DNA from: Pseudochryseolinea flava
Lineage (GTDB): Bacteria; Bacteroidota; Bacteroidia; Cytophagales; Cyclobacteriaceae
DNA: 64,000 nucleotides
Reading direction: 5' to 3'
NCBI RefSeq assembly: GCF_003286915.1
Contig: NZ_QMFY01000002.1
Coordinates: 434,001-498,000 of the forward strand
Position numbers and translations under genes: made by a program. Position 1 is the stretch's first letter, and each line of letters begins with the position of its first letter. The notes beneath the pieces were generated by a model. It ran no database searches and was not told where the DNA came from. It was given only the letters and a program-made list of their open reading frames with translations. Shown here piece after piece: positions 1 through 8,280 of this stretch.

Positions 1-862
1 CAAGAAAATATTGATTCTTGAAGTGTTGGTCATCAATCGCAACATGTTTCTTTTCATCTATTAAAAATAGCTGCGGCTGTTTCTGCGGGAGACCATCACC
101 CGGCTTTAAGTATTGGCGCGTGTGGAGCTTCGGCTGCAGTTGATCAGCAGGAGAAGATTCGACAAAATGAATAAGACGACGATCACCGGCTGTAACTTTG
201 TATGCCACGAGTTTCTTACTATCGGGAGACCAAGTGATGTAAGACGAATAGTAATTAACACCATCGCCGTCAAAACTCAGTTGGTGCACTTTAGAAACAT
301 CCTTCTTATTTCTGATAAAAACGTTATTGTCTCTCACAAACGCAAGCCACACACTATCGGGAGAGCCAACAGGTTTATTTCCGCGTTCATCAAATGCATC
401 ACCCCAATAAACTTCTGGGGATTTTGCAGGCTTTACGATCTCAACTACATCACACTGGCCGTTAGTACGATTACATTTTAGCTTGGCGCTATCAACTTGG
501 AAGAAGATGTTTTTTAGATCAGCAGAAAATTCTATGTCGGTGAATGGTAGCGCGCTACCTTTCATTTTTTTTCCAAGCTTAACGGAGAGGCTATTCGCGA
601 TCTTGTTATGATCAAATGCTTGTTGCTGCTTGTTGTTATCGGCATCTAACAAAATAAACTCTTTTCCAGTGCGAGCATTGTTAAGATACCAGCACAGGTG
701 TTTTCCTTTTATCCAATGAAAAACTCCTGGAATATTATACGCCTTGTTTCTAAATGTTGCGCGCGCCGCATCAGCACGTCTGAAGTCTTCTACTGTACCC
801 TGAGCGAGCGTTGCCAGCGACAATGTTATAAAAAAGGAAATGATAAAACATTGTCGTTTCAT
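1..862 (-). CDS. DPP-IV-like (S9 family) prolyl peptidase, N-terminal part; 3' end outside window
   Basis: A minus-strand frame stays open from an ATG at 862 to the window edge, giving about 287 residues. It begins with a signal peptide (MKRQCFIISFFITLSLATLAQ). The visible part resembles the beta-propeller domain of dipeptidyl-peptidase IV/prolyl oligopeptidase proteins: a segment reading SPEVYWGDAFDERG, a propeller-like ITWSPDSKKLVAYK, and a later YLKPGDGLPQ stretch. The catalytic hydrolase domain would lie beyond base 1 and cannot be seen. Family members are periplasmic or surface serine peptidases that remove dipeptides after proline. The gene follows the hydroxyproline operon on the same strand after a 120-bp gap, so it may feed imino-acid-containing peptides into that pathway; this is inferred. 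The plus-strand frames over this stretch are shadows. Confidence 0.82.
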   Translation of the reverse strand, partial: MKRQCFIISFFITLSLATLAQGTVEDFRRADAARATFRNKAYNIPGVFHWIKGKHLCWYLNNARTGKEFILLDADNNKQQQAFDHNKIANSLSVKLGKKMKGSALPFTDIEFSADLKNIFFQVDSAKLKCNRTNGQCDVVEIVKPAKSPEVYWGDAFDERGNKPVGSPDSVWLAFVRDNNVFIRNKKDVSKVHQLSFDGDGVNYYSSYITWSPDSKKLVAYKVTAGDRRLIHFVESSPADQLQPKLHTRQYLKPGDGLPQKQPQLFLIDEKKHVAIDDQHFKNQYFL

Positions 863-982
863 AAGGTAGAATTTTTTATTAAATGTACTTTTTACATCGT
901 CAAGAATTCACAAAATATTATCCTAACCTCATACTATCTTGATGTACAGCTCGTGAATTACACGCGTTTGAACGAAAAAAAA

Positions 983-2233
983 TTATTTCATAAAACGTTC
1001 TGGATCGAACGGATTTAAATTCATACTTGTCGGCTTCTCATCAATCAACTCTGCCACAAGTTTACCAGTAGCAGGCCCTAAACTCAGTCCCATCATGGAA
1101 TGACCTGTGGCGATAACTAAGTTTTCAAATCTAGTTCCTCTACCGATATACGGCAATCCATCTGGAGAGCATGGTCGCAGTCCGTTCCATACTTCGTTTA
1201 CATTCGGTACAGCAACATTCATCTCCGGAAAGTATTTTGGAATGCTTTCTACAATTCCCTTCACGCGATTCATATTAATGGACCGGTCTGTCCCATTGAT
1301 TTCCATGGTACCACCAAAACGTAACGATGAACCCATGGGCGTCACCGCCACTCTTCCTTCAAGCAATAAGGACGGTATTCTCAAATTCTGTTTCACGTTG
1401 TTCAAGGTAAAACTGTATCCTTTCCCCGATTGCATAGGCAAATCGATTCCGAGCTTTGCGCAAAATACACCTGACCAAGCACCGGTTGCAATCACATATT
1501 CATCATACACCTCTTCGACACCGCCAACACGGATGCCTGCAATACGCCCGCCCTTCACATTAAAATCTTCAACCTTCGTATTTGCGCGGATAGCTACACC
1601 GTTGTTTTTAAGGTGGGTAATGAGATTCTGAATGAACAGCTGAGGAATCAAATGTGCGTCACCGGGAAAGTATACTGCGCCACGCGCCTGAACTTTAACA
1701 TCTGGTTCTTTTGCCTGTGCTTCTGCCAATGTGAGTACATGCGCCTCAATCCCGTTGGCATTGGATACATGAGCTGCCTCGATTTCTTCACGTTCTGTTT
1801 CGGCAGTCCGGTAGTACATCATGAGTCCACGCTCTTCATAGCCGAACGGAAACACATTTCGCGCAGCGATGTCTTGAAAAAGCTTTTTACTAAGAAGACT
1901 TATTTCCTTTAACGCGGGAATCGATTTTGTAACATGTTCTTTGTTTGCGTGGTTATAGAATTTAAGGCCCCACTTCAGGAGGTCACCACTCAATCGCGGT
2001 TTGACGTAGAAAGGACTTTTGGAATTGAACATCCATCGAATTCCTTTGGCGATCATACCAGGCGCTGCTAAAGGAATGATGTGACTCGGAACAATCATAC
2101 CTGCATTCCCTATCGAGCAGGTGTCGGTGAGTGTACCTTCGTCGAGAATGGTCACTTGATGACCTTGTTGTTGAAGGTAATATGCAGAGCTCAATCCAAT
2201 AACGCCGCCGCCAACTATCGCGATTTTCTTCAT
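983..2233 (-). CDS. DadA-type FAD oxidoreductase, probable D-hydroxyproline dehydrogenase
   Basis: This 416-residue flavoprotein opens with the dinucleotide-binding motif IAVVGGG-like sequence IAIVGGGVIGLSSAYYL (residues 4-20) and ends with the ATGHSMMGLSLGPATG segment typical of DadA/glycine-oxidase-type enzymes. In hydroxyproline-degrading bacteria such an enzyme oxidises cis-4-hydroxy-D-proline to delta1-pyrroline-4-hydroxy-2-carboxylate, passing electrons to the respiratory chain. The assignment rests on its place 80 bp after the epimerase, in an operon that also holds the deaminase and semialdehyde dehydrogenase. No separate alpha or gamma subunits, as in the Pseudomonas three-subunit enzyme, are nearby, so it is likely a single-polypeptide type. 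The 80-bp gap contains arms ATGCTGA (2256-2262) and TCAGCAT (2288-2294) that could form an RNA hairpin. A general D-amino-acid dehydrogenase is the alternative. Confidence 0.9.
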   Translation of the reverse strand: MKKIAIVGGGVIGLSSAYYLQQQGHQVTILDEGTLTDTCSIGNAGMIVPSHIIPLAAPGMIAKGIRWMFNSKSPFYVKPRLSGDLLKWGLKFYNHANKEHVTKSIPALKEISLLSKKLFQDIAARNVFPFGYEERGLMMYYRTAETEREEIEAAHVSNANGIEAHVLTLAEAQAKEPDVKVQARGAVYFPGDAHLIPQLFIQNLITHLKNNGVAIRANTKVEDFNVKGGRIAGIRVGGVEEVYDEYVIATGAWSGVFCAKLGIDLPMQSGKGYSFTLNNVKQNLRIPSLLLEGRVAVTPMGSSLRFGGTMEINGTDRSINMNRVKGIVESIPKYFPEMNVAVPNVNEVWNGLRPCSPDGLPYIGRGTRFENLVIATGHSMMGLSLGPATGKLVAELIDEKPTSMNLNPFDPERFMK

Positions 2234-2313
2234 GTTCTAAAATTTTTAAAAAGGAATGCTGACGGCGTAGCCTTGAGGAGCGATGTCTCAGCATCACCGA
2301 AAGCATCCATACG

Positions 2314-3312
2314 TTAAATTACTTGAAAGCCGTGTGCATATGGATCTTCGTCGTCGATGATGATCGTATTATATCCTGTGACCATCGCCCATCCTTCGAT
2401 ACTGGGTATTATTGCTCGCTTTCCGGCGAGTTCAGTTTCTTCTTCAACGCGACCAATAAATTTTGATCCAATAATGCTTTCATGAATAAAGGGCTCACCT
2501 TTCTTCAGCTTACCTTTTGCATGCCACTGCGCGAGCCGTGCCGACGTTCCCGTACCGCAAGGTGAACGATCTATCGCTTTATCGCCATAGAAAACGGCGT
2601 TGCGCGCTGTCGATGTTGGATCAATCACCTTACCGGTCCATAGGATATGACTGCATCCATTGATGGTCGGATTTTCTGGATGCAAAAACGTATATCGCTT
2701 ATTAATATCCTTCCTCAGTTCGCGACTCCATGAAATCAATTGATCTGCTTTGTAATGCTCAAGGCCAGGAAATTTTTCTTGCACATCAACAATGGCGTAG
2801 AAATTTCCACCGTATGAAACATCCACAGTAATATCACCTAGCTCGGGACACGTCGCTATCAGATTTTCGGCAGCGAGAAACGATTTAATATTGGTGATCT
2901 TCACCGACTTCACTTTGCTTCCTTCTTGCACGTACCCAATACGAATGAGTCCAGCGGGAACTTCAACATTCAGAATACCAGGTGTCTTTGGAACAACAAG
3001 TCCTTCCTCTATGGCGATCGTTACCGTGCCGATAGTTCCGTGACCACACATCGGCAAGCAACCACTCGTTTCGATAAAGAGCACAGCAACATCATTTTTC
3101 GGATCGCACGGTGGATATAAAATACTACCGCTCATCATATCGTGACCACGTGGTTCAAACATAAGTCCCTTCCTGATCCAATCATACTCGCTAAGAAAAT
3201 GCTGGCGTTTTTCGCTCATGTTGTTACCCACGAGGTTAGGCCCACCTCCAGCAACGAGTCTTACTGGATTTCCACACGTATGTGCATCGATGCAAAAAAA
3301 TGTTTTCTTCAT
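2314..3312 (-). CDS. 4-hydroxyproline 2-epimerase
   Basis: This 332-residue protein belongs to the proline racemase superfamily. Both catalytic cysteines are present: C89 in MCGHGTIG and C252 in RSPCGTGTSAR. The cysteine pair argues for a racemase/epimerase and against trans-3-hydroxyproline dehydratase, which lacks the first cysteine. The enzyme converts trans-4-hydroxy-L-proline to cis-4-hydroxy-D-proline, the first step of hydroxyproline catabolism, in the cytosol. Its ATG lies two bases after the aldehyde dehydrogenase stop codon, so the two are almost certainly co-translated. The length is normal for the family. Proline racemase is the alternative, but the neighbouring pathway genes favour hydroxyproline. 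Confidence 0.93.
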   Translation of the reverse strand: MKKTFFCIDAHTCGNPVRLVAGGGPNLVGNNMSEKRQHFLSEYDWIRKGLMFEPRGHDMMSGSILYPPCDPKNDVAVLFIETSGCLPMCGHGTIGTVTIAIEEGLVVPKTPGILNVEVPAGLIRIGYVQEGSKVKSVKITNIKSFLAAENLIATCPELGDITVDVSYGGNFYAIVDVQEKFPGLEHYKADQLISWSRELRKDINKRYTFLHPENPTINGCSHILWTGKVIDPTSTARNAVFYGDKAIDRSPCGTGTSARLAQWHAKGKLKKGEPFIHESIIGSKFIGRVEEETELAGKRAIIPSIEGWAMVTGYNTIIIDDEDPYAHGFQVI

Positions 3313-3314
3313 GC

Positions 3315-4799
3315 CTATCCTTTCGTTATTACGATTTTCTCAGTAGTCCATTGGTTATTGACACATCGTAAGATATTCAATGGGTTTTCATCTTTTAATT
3401 CAGCAGGTAATATTGCTGCGGGCGCATTTTGAAAACTAATGGGACGAACAAACCGATAGATTGCATCATTCCCCACAGATGTAAAGCGTGCGTCGGTTGT
3501 CGCGGGAAACGGCCCTCCGTGATGCATAGCTTTGCATACCTCAACGCCAGTAGGCACGCCGTTGAAAATGAGTCGACCACATCGTTGATGTAACGCATCG
3601 ACCAACGCATGATGACTTTCAACATCCAACGAAGATCCAAACAAGGATGCCGTTAACTGTCCTGGCAGGCTTTGTATCACTTGCAGAACTTCCGTTGCGT
3701 TTGCGCATTTTACGACCAAAGAAAATGGCCCGAACACTTCTTCAGACAACGTCGGGTTTTGAATGAAATGATCTGCACTAACAACAGCCAACGCGGGAGC
3801 TCCTGTTGTTTCAATATCTACTTCCTCGACTGTTGCCAATGTTGTTACACCGGCTTGCGCAAGCAAATGCGACTTACCTTTGTGATAATGTGACGCTATT
3901 CCGCTGTGAAGCATTTTTGCAGGCGTGCTTTTTGCTATCGTTGATGCGAGGGTCGCTACAAAATCATCGATCCCTTCACACGCAACTGTAATCAGCAATC
4001 CGGGGTTAGTACAAAACTGTCCCACACCTTGTAGTACCGAGGCCGCAAGTGTTTCAGGTAAAAGTTTATTTTCTTTCACGGCACTCGGCAAGACCACCAC
4101 GGGATTGATACTTCCCATCTCCGCAAAAACAGGAATAGGTTCTTTTCTTTTCGCTGCCAAATCGAACAAAGATTTTCCACCTTGAAAAGATCCGGTAAAC
4201 GCTACACCTTTTGTCAACGGATGGGCTACCAGTTGCTGACCAACTTCTATACTCGAGTCTTCAATGTGCTGAAAAACATTGGTTGGCATGTTGGTAGTGG
4301 CAATACTCTTTGCAATCGCGTTTGCCACTAGGATCGATGTACGCGGGTGCGCTGGATGACTCTTCACGATAACGGTACACCCTGCAGCCAACGCCGATGC
4401 TGTATCGCCCCCCGCTGTAGAAAATGCGAGCGGAAAATTACTTGCACCGAACACCACAATAGGGCCAATCGGAAAATTCATTTTGCGCAGATCGGGCTTC
4501 GGCAATGGTTTACGATTTTCATCGCCGACATCGATTGTCGCCTGTACCCATTGCCCATCATCGAGTAAATTCGCGAACGATCGCAATTGCCCCGTCGTAC
4601 GACCGATCTCACCTTTAATGCGCGCTTCCTGCAAGTTACTTTCTTGTGTTGCTGTGACGACCAAAGCATCCGCGGTGGCGTCAATCTCATCGGCAATCGT
4701 ACGGAGAATTTTAGATCGCACTTTCGCGTCGACCCGCTTATAAATTTCAAATGCTTGCGCTGCATTTTGCAGCACCTGATCTATACTATTCAATTTCAT
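3315..4799 (-). CDS. alpha-ketoglutarate semialdehyde (2,5-dioxovalerate) dehydrogenase
   Basis: This 494-residue aldehyde dehydrogenase has the general-base glutamate E227 in PVFAEMGSINP and the nucleophile C263 in GVGQFCTNPG. The GQFCTNPG version of the active-site motif is typical of the NAD(P)-dependent ketoglutaric semialdehyde dehydrogenase group used in hydroxyproline, arabinose and glucarate catabolism. It would oxidise 2,5-dioxopentanoate to 2-oxoglutarate, the last step before the citric acid cycle. Its start codon overlaps the stop of the deaminase gene by one base (TAATG), so translation is probably coupled. The order deaminase, dehydrogenase, epimerase fits one cytosolic pathway. 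Confidence 0.93.
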   Translation of the reverse strand: MKLNSIDQVLQNAAQAFEIYKRVDAKVRSKILRTIADEIDATADALVVTATQESNLQEARIKGEIGRTTGQLRSFANLLDDGQWVQATIDVGDENRKPLPKPDLRKMNFPIGPIVVFGASNFPLAFSTAGGDTASALAAGCTVIVKSHPAHPRTSILVANAIAKSIATTNMPTNVFQHIEDSSIEVGQQLVAHPLTKGVAFTGSFQGGKSLFDLAAKRKEPIPVFAEMGSINPVVVLPSAVKENKLLPETLAASVLQGVGQFCTNPGLLITVACEGIDDFVATLASTIAKSTPAKMLHSGIASHYHKGKSHLLAQAGVTTLATVEEVDIETTGAPALAVVSADHFIQNPTLSEEVFGPFSLVVKCANATEVLQVIQSLPGQLTASLFGSSLDVESHHALVDALHQRCGRLIFNGVPTGVEVCKAMHHGGPFPATTDARFTSVGNDAIYRFVRPISFQNAPAAILPAELKDENPLNILRCVNNQWTTEKIVITKG

Positions 4800-5743
4800 T
4801 ATCTTACTTCCACTACACCTTGCTGCTTACGCTTCAAGTATTGAGATACCGATGGACGATTGGCCACAGCATCACGAATCACCTTCAACACTTGCTCACG
4901 CTCTTCTCCTGTCAATACTAATCGCGGCGGACGCACCGTTTCTGTTCCCAATCCTACTTCAGCCTCAGCAAGTTTAATATATTGAACGAGTTTACTGAAA
5001 GTATCTAGTTCAAGCAATGGCATGAACCATCTATTAATTTCAACGGCCTCTTTAATTTTTCCTTCTTGCACTAAATTATAAATCGCCACGGTCTCATGTG
5101 GAAACGCGCATACTAATCCTGCAACCCAACCTTTAGCGCCCACGAGAAGGCTTTCCATTGCCAACGTATCTACACCACTCATAATGCTGAAGCGATCCCC
5201 GAAGCGGTTAATCATTCTTGTCACATTCACGACATCACGCGTAGATTCTTTAACGGCATCAATATTTTTACAAGACACGAGTTCTTCGAACATATCAAGC
5301 GTGACATCTACTTTATAGTCAACCGGATTATTGTAAATCATAATCTGCAAATCCGTTGCGTTTGCAATAGACTTGAAATACGTAACGGTCTCGCGATGAT
5401 CAGACTTGTAGCGCATCGGTGGAAGCAACATCAGTCCGTTGATACCATTCTTCTGCGCAGATTCTGCAATCTTCACGGCATCACGCGTAGCGCCTTCTGC
5501 GATATTCAACACCACGGGAACCCTGCCATTAACTTTTTCGAGCGTAAAATTCAGTAGCTCCTCCTTTTCCTTTGCCGACAATACGCTAGACTCGCCCAGA
5601 GTTCCTCCTATGATTATTCCATTAACGCCAGCTTCGAGCTGTACCTCCAAGTTTTTCTCAAATGCTTTTAAATCAAGTTTATCGTCTGGAGTAAACTTTG
5701 TCGTTACTGCAGGAAACACGCCCTTCCAAGTTATCATGTTCAA
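4799..5743 (-). CDS. DapA-family lyase, probable 1-pyrroline-4-hydroxy-2-carboxylate deaminase
   Basis: This 314-residue TIM-barrel protein belongs to the dihydrodipicolinate synthase/N-acetylneuraminate lyase family. The Schiff-base lysine is K165 in DAVKESTRD, the tyrosine of the family triad is Y137 in YNNP, and the GGTLGESS phosphate/carboxylate loop lies near residues 46-53. In hydroxyproline operons this family deaminates delta1-pyrroline-4-hydroxy-2-carboxylate to ketoglutarate semialdehyde plus ammonia. The function comes from context, because family sequence alone cannot separate it from DapA or other aldolases. Its stop codon shares a base with the dehydrogenase start. A possible -7 box, TAAATTTG (5770-5763), lies just upstream but has no clear -33 partner. 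Confidence 0.88.
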   Translation of the reverse strand: MNMITWKGVFPAVTTKFTPDDKLDLKAFEKNLEVQLEAGVNGIIIGGTLGESSVLSAKEKEELLNFTLEKVNGRVPVVLNIAEGATRDAVKIAESAQKNGINGLMLLPPMRYKSDHRETVTYFKSIANATDLQIMIYNNPVDYKVDVTLDMFEELVSCKNIDAVKESTRDVVNVTRMINRFGDRFSIMSGVDTLAMESLLVGAKGWVAGLVCAFPHETVAIYNLVQEGKIKEAVEINRWFMPLLELDTFSKLVQYIKLAEAEVGLGTETVRPPRLVLTGEEREQVLKVIRDAVANRPSVSQYLKRKQQGVVEVR

Positions 5744-5803
5744 AAATTTAAGTTTCGTGATACAAATTTATGAAGTCCCCTTTAGTCGGGGTTATACTTT
5801 AAT

Positions 5804-5876
5804 TATCAGTTACTGATACTAAATATTCCTTATTCGAGCTTTTAAGGTGAATAGAATGAATATTAAGTATCGATAC
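5804..5876. promoter_or_regulatory. nested inverted repeats in the permease-deaminase spacer
   Basis: The 147-bp gap between the permease stop and the deaminase start holds three symmetric sequences. TATCAGTTACTGATA (5804-5818) is a perfect odd-centred palindrome. GATACTAAATATTC (5815-5828) faces GAATATTAAGTATC (5858-5871), pairing at 13 of 14 positions across a 29-base loop. GTATCGATAC (5867-5876) is a perfect palindrome overlapping the second arm. No T-run follows on the minus strand, so a simple terminator is unlikely. It could be an operator, an RNA-processing hairpin or chance in AT-rich DNA. Confidence 0.35.
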
Positions 5877-5890
5877 AAGTTGCGGTTAGG

Positions 5891-7333
5891 TCATTCTCGC
5901 GCCACATTCAACACCGCGTTATTACGTCGCAACAGAATGTAATACAAGGGAATACCCAGCAGGATTATGGCTAAGCCCGGCAAAGTGAAACTTGTTTCGA
6001 AGAGCAACAGCAACAGTGCCAATCCACTCGCGACAACAATGTAAATGGCCGGTAAGATGGGATAACCAAATGCTTTGTATGGACGAGGAATATCGGGGCG
6101 TGTGCGACGAAGAATAAAAACACCTAGAATAGTGAGCGTGTAAAATATCAGCACCCCAAAAATTACCAATGCCAACAGCTCATTATATTTTCCGGTAAGG
6201 CACAGTACGGAGGCCCACGCACATTGAAGCCAAAGACTATAACCGGGTACGGCATGTCTGTTCAATTCACCCGCACTGCGAAAGAATAGTTTATCCTTGG
6301 CCATCGTATAGTACACGCGCGCACCGGCCATGATCAATCCATTGTTACAGCCAAACGTTGAGATCATGATCATCAACGCAATCACGATTGTTCCCCAACC
6401 TCCGAAAATCATTTCAGCAGCCACAACGCCTACCCGATCACTTTTTGCAAATGCGATGTCGGACATTGGAACAACAGCCAAATACATCAAATTGGCCAGT
6501 AGGTATACCGTTGTCACGAGAATAGTTCCCAACAGTAAACTGAGGCCAATGTTCCGTTTGGGATTTTTAACTTCACCGGCGATGAAAGAAATATTATGCC
6601 AAGAGTCACAAGAAAACAAAGAGCCCTTCATGGCAATGGCAATGGAGCCAAACGCCGTAAGGCCTGCAAGCGTCACGCTTTCGACACCACTGTCGGACTT
6701 CACTAAGTTTGATAATTTCCAAGCGTTGATCCAATTCGCATCCCATACAGCAGCGTCTGCACCCCACAAGAAACCAAAAGCAATTAACCCAAGGATGGAA
6801 ACAAGTTTTATTACCGTCAGCGTCGTTTGCACAATGACACCATTCTTTACGCCTCTTGAATTCACATATGTCAACAAGATGATGATGGCGATGGCTAGCA
6901 ACTGCGATGCCGCGATAGAGAAAAAACCGAGATCAAAGATGATTTTATCTTCGCCCACTGCGGGAATTAAATACGAAGTAAACTTTGCAAAGGCAACGCC
7001 CACGGCAGCAATCGTTCCAGTTTGAATGATGGTGAAGAAAGTCCAGCCATATAGAAATCCCACCAATGGACCGAAGGCCTCTCGAAGGTAAACATACATT
7101 CCACCTGCTTTGGGAAACATGGCGGAGAGTTCGCCATAGCTCATCGCTGCGATAATGGTTATCACACCGGCGAGAATCCACATCAGCAGTAGAAGCCCAG
7201 CACCACCAACGCTTCTCGATATTTCGGAGCTGACAATAAAAATTCCTGATCCGATCATCGAGCCTGCAACAACCATCGTGGCATCTAACAGCCCAATGTT
7301 TTGCTTAAATTCAGAAGTGGTGTTTTCCATCAC
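5891..7333 (-). CDS. APC-family amino acid permease
   Basis: This 480-residue membrane protein has about twelve predicted transmembrane segments. Its N-terminus, GLLDATMVVAGSMIGSGIFIV, carries the GSGIF loop of APC-superfamily transporters, and the first helices match LAT/YfnA-like exchangers or symporters. As the first gene of the hydroxyproline operon it is the likely inner-membrane importer of hydroxyproline or proline-like amino acids; the substrate is inferred from context. Two adjacent start codons (MMENTT) exist and the second would remove one residue. The upstream 257-bp gap contains the inverted repeat at 7411-7431. Confidence 0.9.
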   Translation of the reverse strand: MMENTTSEFKQNIGLLDATMVVAGSMIGSGIFIVSSEISRSVGGAGLLLLMWILAGVITIIAAMSYGELSAMFPKAGGMYVYLREAFGPLVGFLYGWTFFTIIQTGTIAAVGVAFAKFTSYLIPAVGEDKIIFDLGFFSIAASQLLAIAIIILLTYVNSRGVKNGVIVQTTLTVIKLVSILGLIAFGFLWGADAAVWDANWINAWKLSNLVKSDSGVESVTLAGLTAFGSIAIAMKGSLFSCDSWHNISFIAGEVKNPKRNIGLSLLLGTILVTTVYLLANLMYLAVVPMSDIAFAKSDRVGVVAAEMIFGGWGTIVIALMIMISTFGCNNGLIMAGARVYYTMAKDKLFFRSAGELNRHAVPGYSLWLQCAWASVLCLTGKYNELLALVIFGVLIFYTLTILGVFILRRTRPDIPRPYKAFGYPILPAIYIVVASGLALLLLLFETSFTLPGLAIILLGIPLYYILLRRNNAVLNVARE

Positions 7334-7410
7334 GTAGCGGTAAAGGTTGAGTATTTTTTAAATTTAAAATCATAGGCAATTTATGCCCTTGTAAAAGTTA
7401 CCCAGCTCTA

Positions 7411-7431
7411 ATACAATTTTCCCCATTGTAT
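7411..7431. promoter_or_regulatory. candidate operator upstream of the hydroxyproline operon
   Basis: ATACAAT (7411-7417) and ATTGTAT (7425-7431) form a perfect inverted repeat around a 7-base spacer, about 78 bp before the permease start. The size and position suit binding by a dimeric repressor, such as the Nudix-related regulator encoded next door. Seven-base arms alone can arise by chance in 64 kb, so position is the main support. The rest of the 7334-7590 gap shows nothing else recognisable. Confidence 0.3.
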
Positions 7432-7590
7432 GAAATGGAAAAACGATGCGATGTATTTTGATTGAAATTATTAACAGCTAAAGCCGCTGGGCGATTTCCT
7501 TAAAAAAATTACGAACAACGAACACGATTGCACCCGTGAAAGAATGAGGATCCCCATTGTCACGAATATTACCACCCTCTTGCGCGTGGC

Positions 7591-8280
7591 TCAAATAAAT
7601 TTCAGTTCGCCAGATTGCAAACGATTATATTTCACATGATCAAAAACATAAAGAAATGCGCCCTTCTTCGAAGACTCCTTTTCCTTCTCATCCAAGCGAT
7701 GCAGAATCCCCAGCGAAAGTATTTTCTTTTGGAAGTTCCGTTTGTCTAGTGTTGTCGCGTAAATACTTTCATAGAGAATGCGCAGCTGCGGAATTGTAAA
7801 TTTCTCCGGCAGCAACTCAAACCCAAGTGGATGACTCGCCACTTTCATGCGAAGCAAGTCGCGCGCTTTGGCAATCATCAAATTGTGATCGAAAATTAAT
7901 CCAGGAACATCATCGATCGGAAACCATTTTGCTTCATGGTCGCGTTGCATTTGCTCACTATATTCATTGATATCGATCAAAGCGAAGTATGCGATCGAGA
8001 TCACCCGTGCTGCGCAATCGCGGTTAAGTGCACTGAACGTATGAAGCTGCTCCATGTACACATCTTTCAGTCCAGTTAAAAAGTGAAGAACACGATTGGC
8101 AGCATCTTCCGCCGTCTCATTCTTCATTAAGAATCCTCCCATCAACGACCACTTACCGAACTCCGGTTCGAAACCACGTTTAATTAGCAACACTTTTAAC
8201 GCTGCGCCATCAAATCCAAAGATGATACAGTCTACCGCTATTTGAATTTTAGAAGTCTGATGATAAGAATCTGCCGCCAT
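7591..8280 (-). CDS. Nudix-related transcriptional regulator (NrtR/AraR-like)
   Basis: This 229-residue protein has an N-terminal Nudix fold (about 10-145; AVDCIIFGFDGAALKVLLIKRG) and a C-terminal winged-helix region (about 160-229; EKFTIPQLRILYESIY followed by RNFQKKILSLGILHRLDE). The Nudix box keeps the first glutamate but reads RVLHFLTGL where catalytic members have REUxEExGU, so the metal-binding glutamates are lost. This is the hallmark of the NrtR family, in which the Nudix domain has become an effector sensor; Bacteroidota members include sugar-responsive regulators. It lies upstream of the hydroxyproline operon on the same strand, separated by 257 bp. It may control that operon, but its effector is unknown. 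A possible -7 box, TACGTTTG (8324-8317), lies 37 bp before the start. Confidence 0.85.
   Translation of the reverse strand: MAADSYHQTSKIQIAVDCIIFGFDGAALKVLLIKRGFEPEFGKWSLMGGFLMKNETAEDAANRVLHFLTGLKDVYMEQLHTFSALNRDCAARVISIAYFALIDINEYSEQMQRDHEAKWFPIDDVPGLIFDHNLMIAKARDLLRMKVASHPLGFELLPEKFTIPQLRILYESIYATTLDKRNFQKKILSLGILHRLDEKEKESSKKGAFLYVFDHVKYNRLQSGELKFI

Noticed and set aside
113-481. Plus-strand open frame of 122 codons
   Set aside because: It is antisense to the DPP-IV-like gene, whose minus-strand frame has a signal peptide and domain similarity.
6330-7025. Plus-strand frame of 231 codons opposite the permease
   Set aside because: It mirrors the membrane-protein codons of the APC permease; its product has no recognisable domain.
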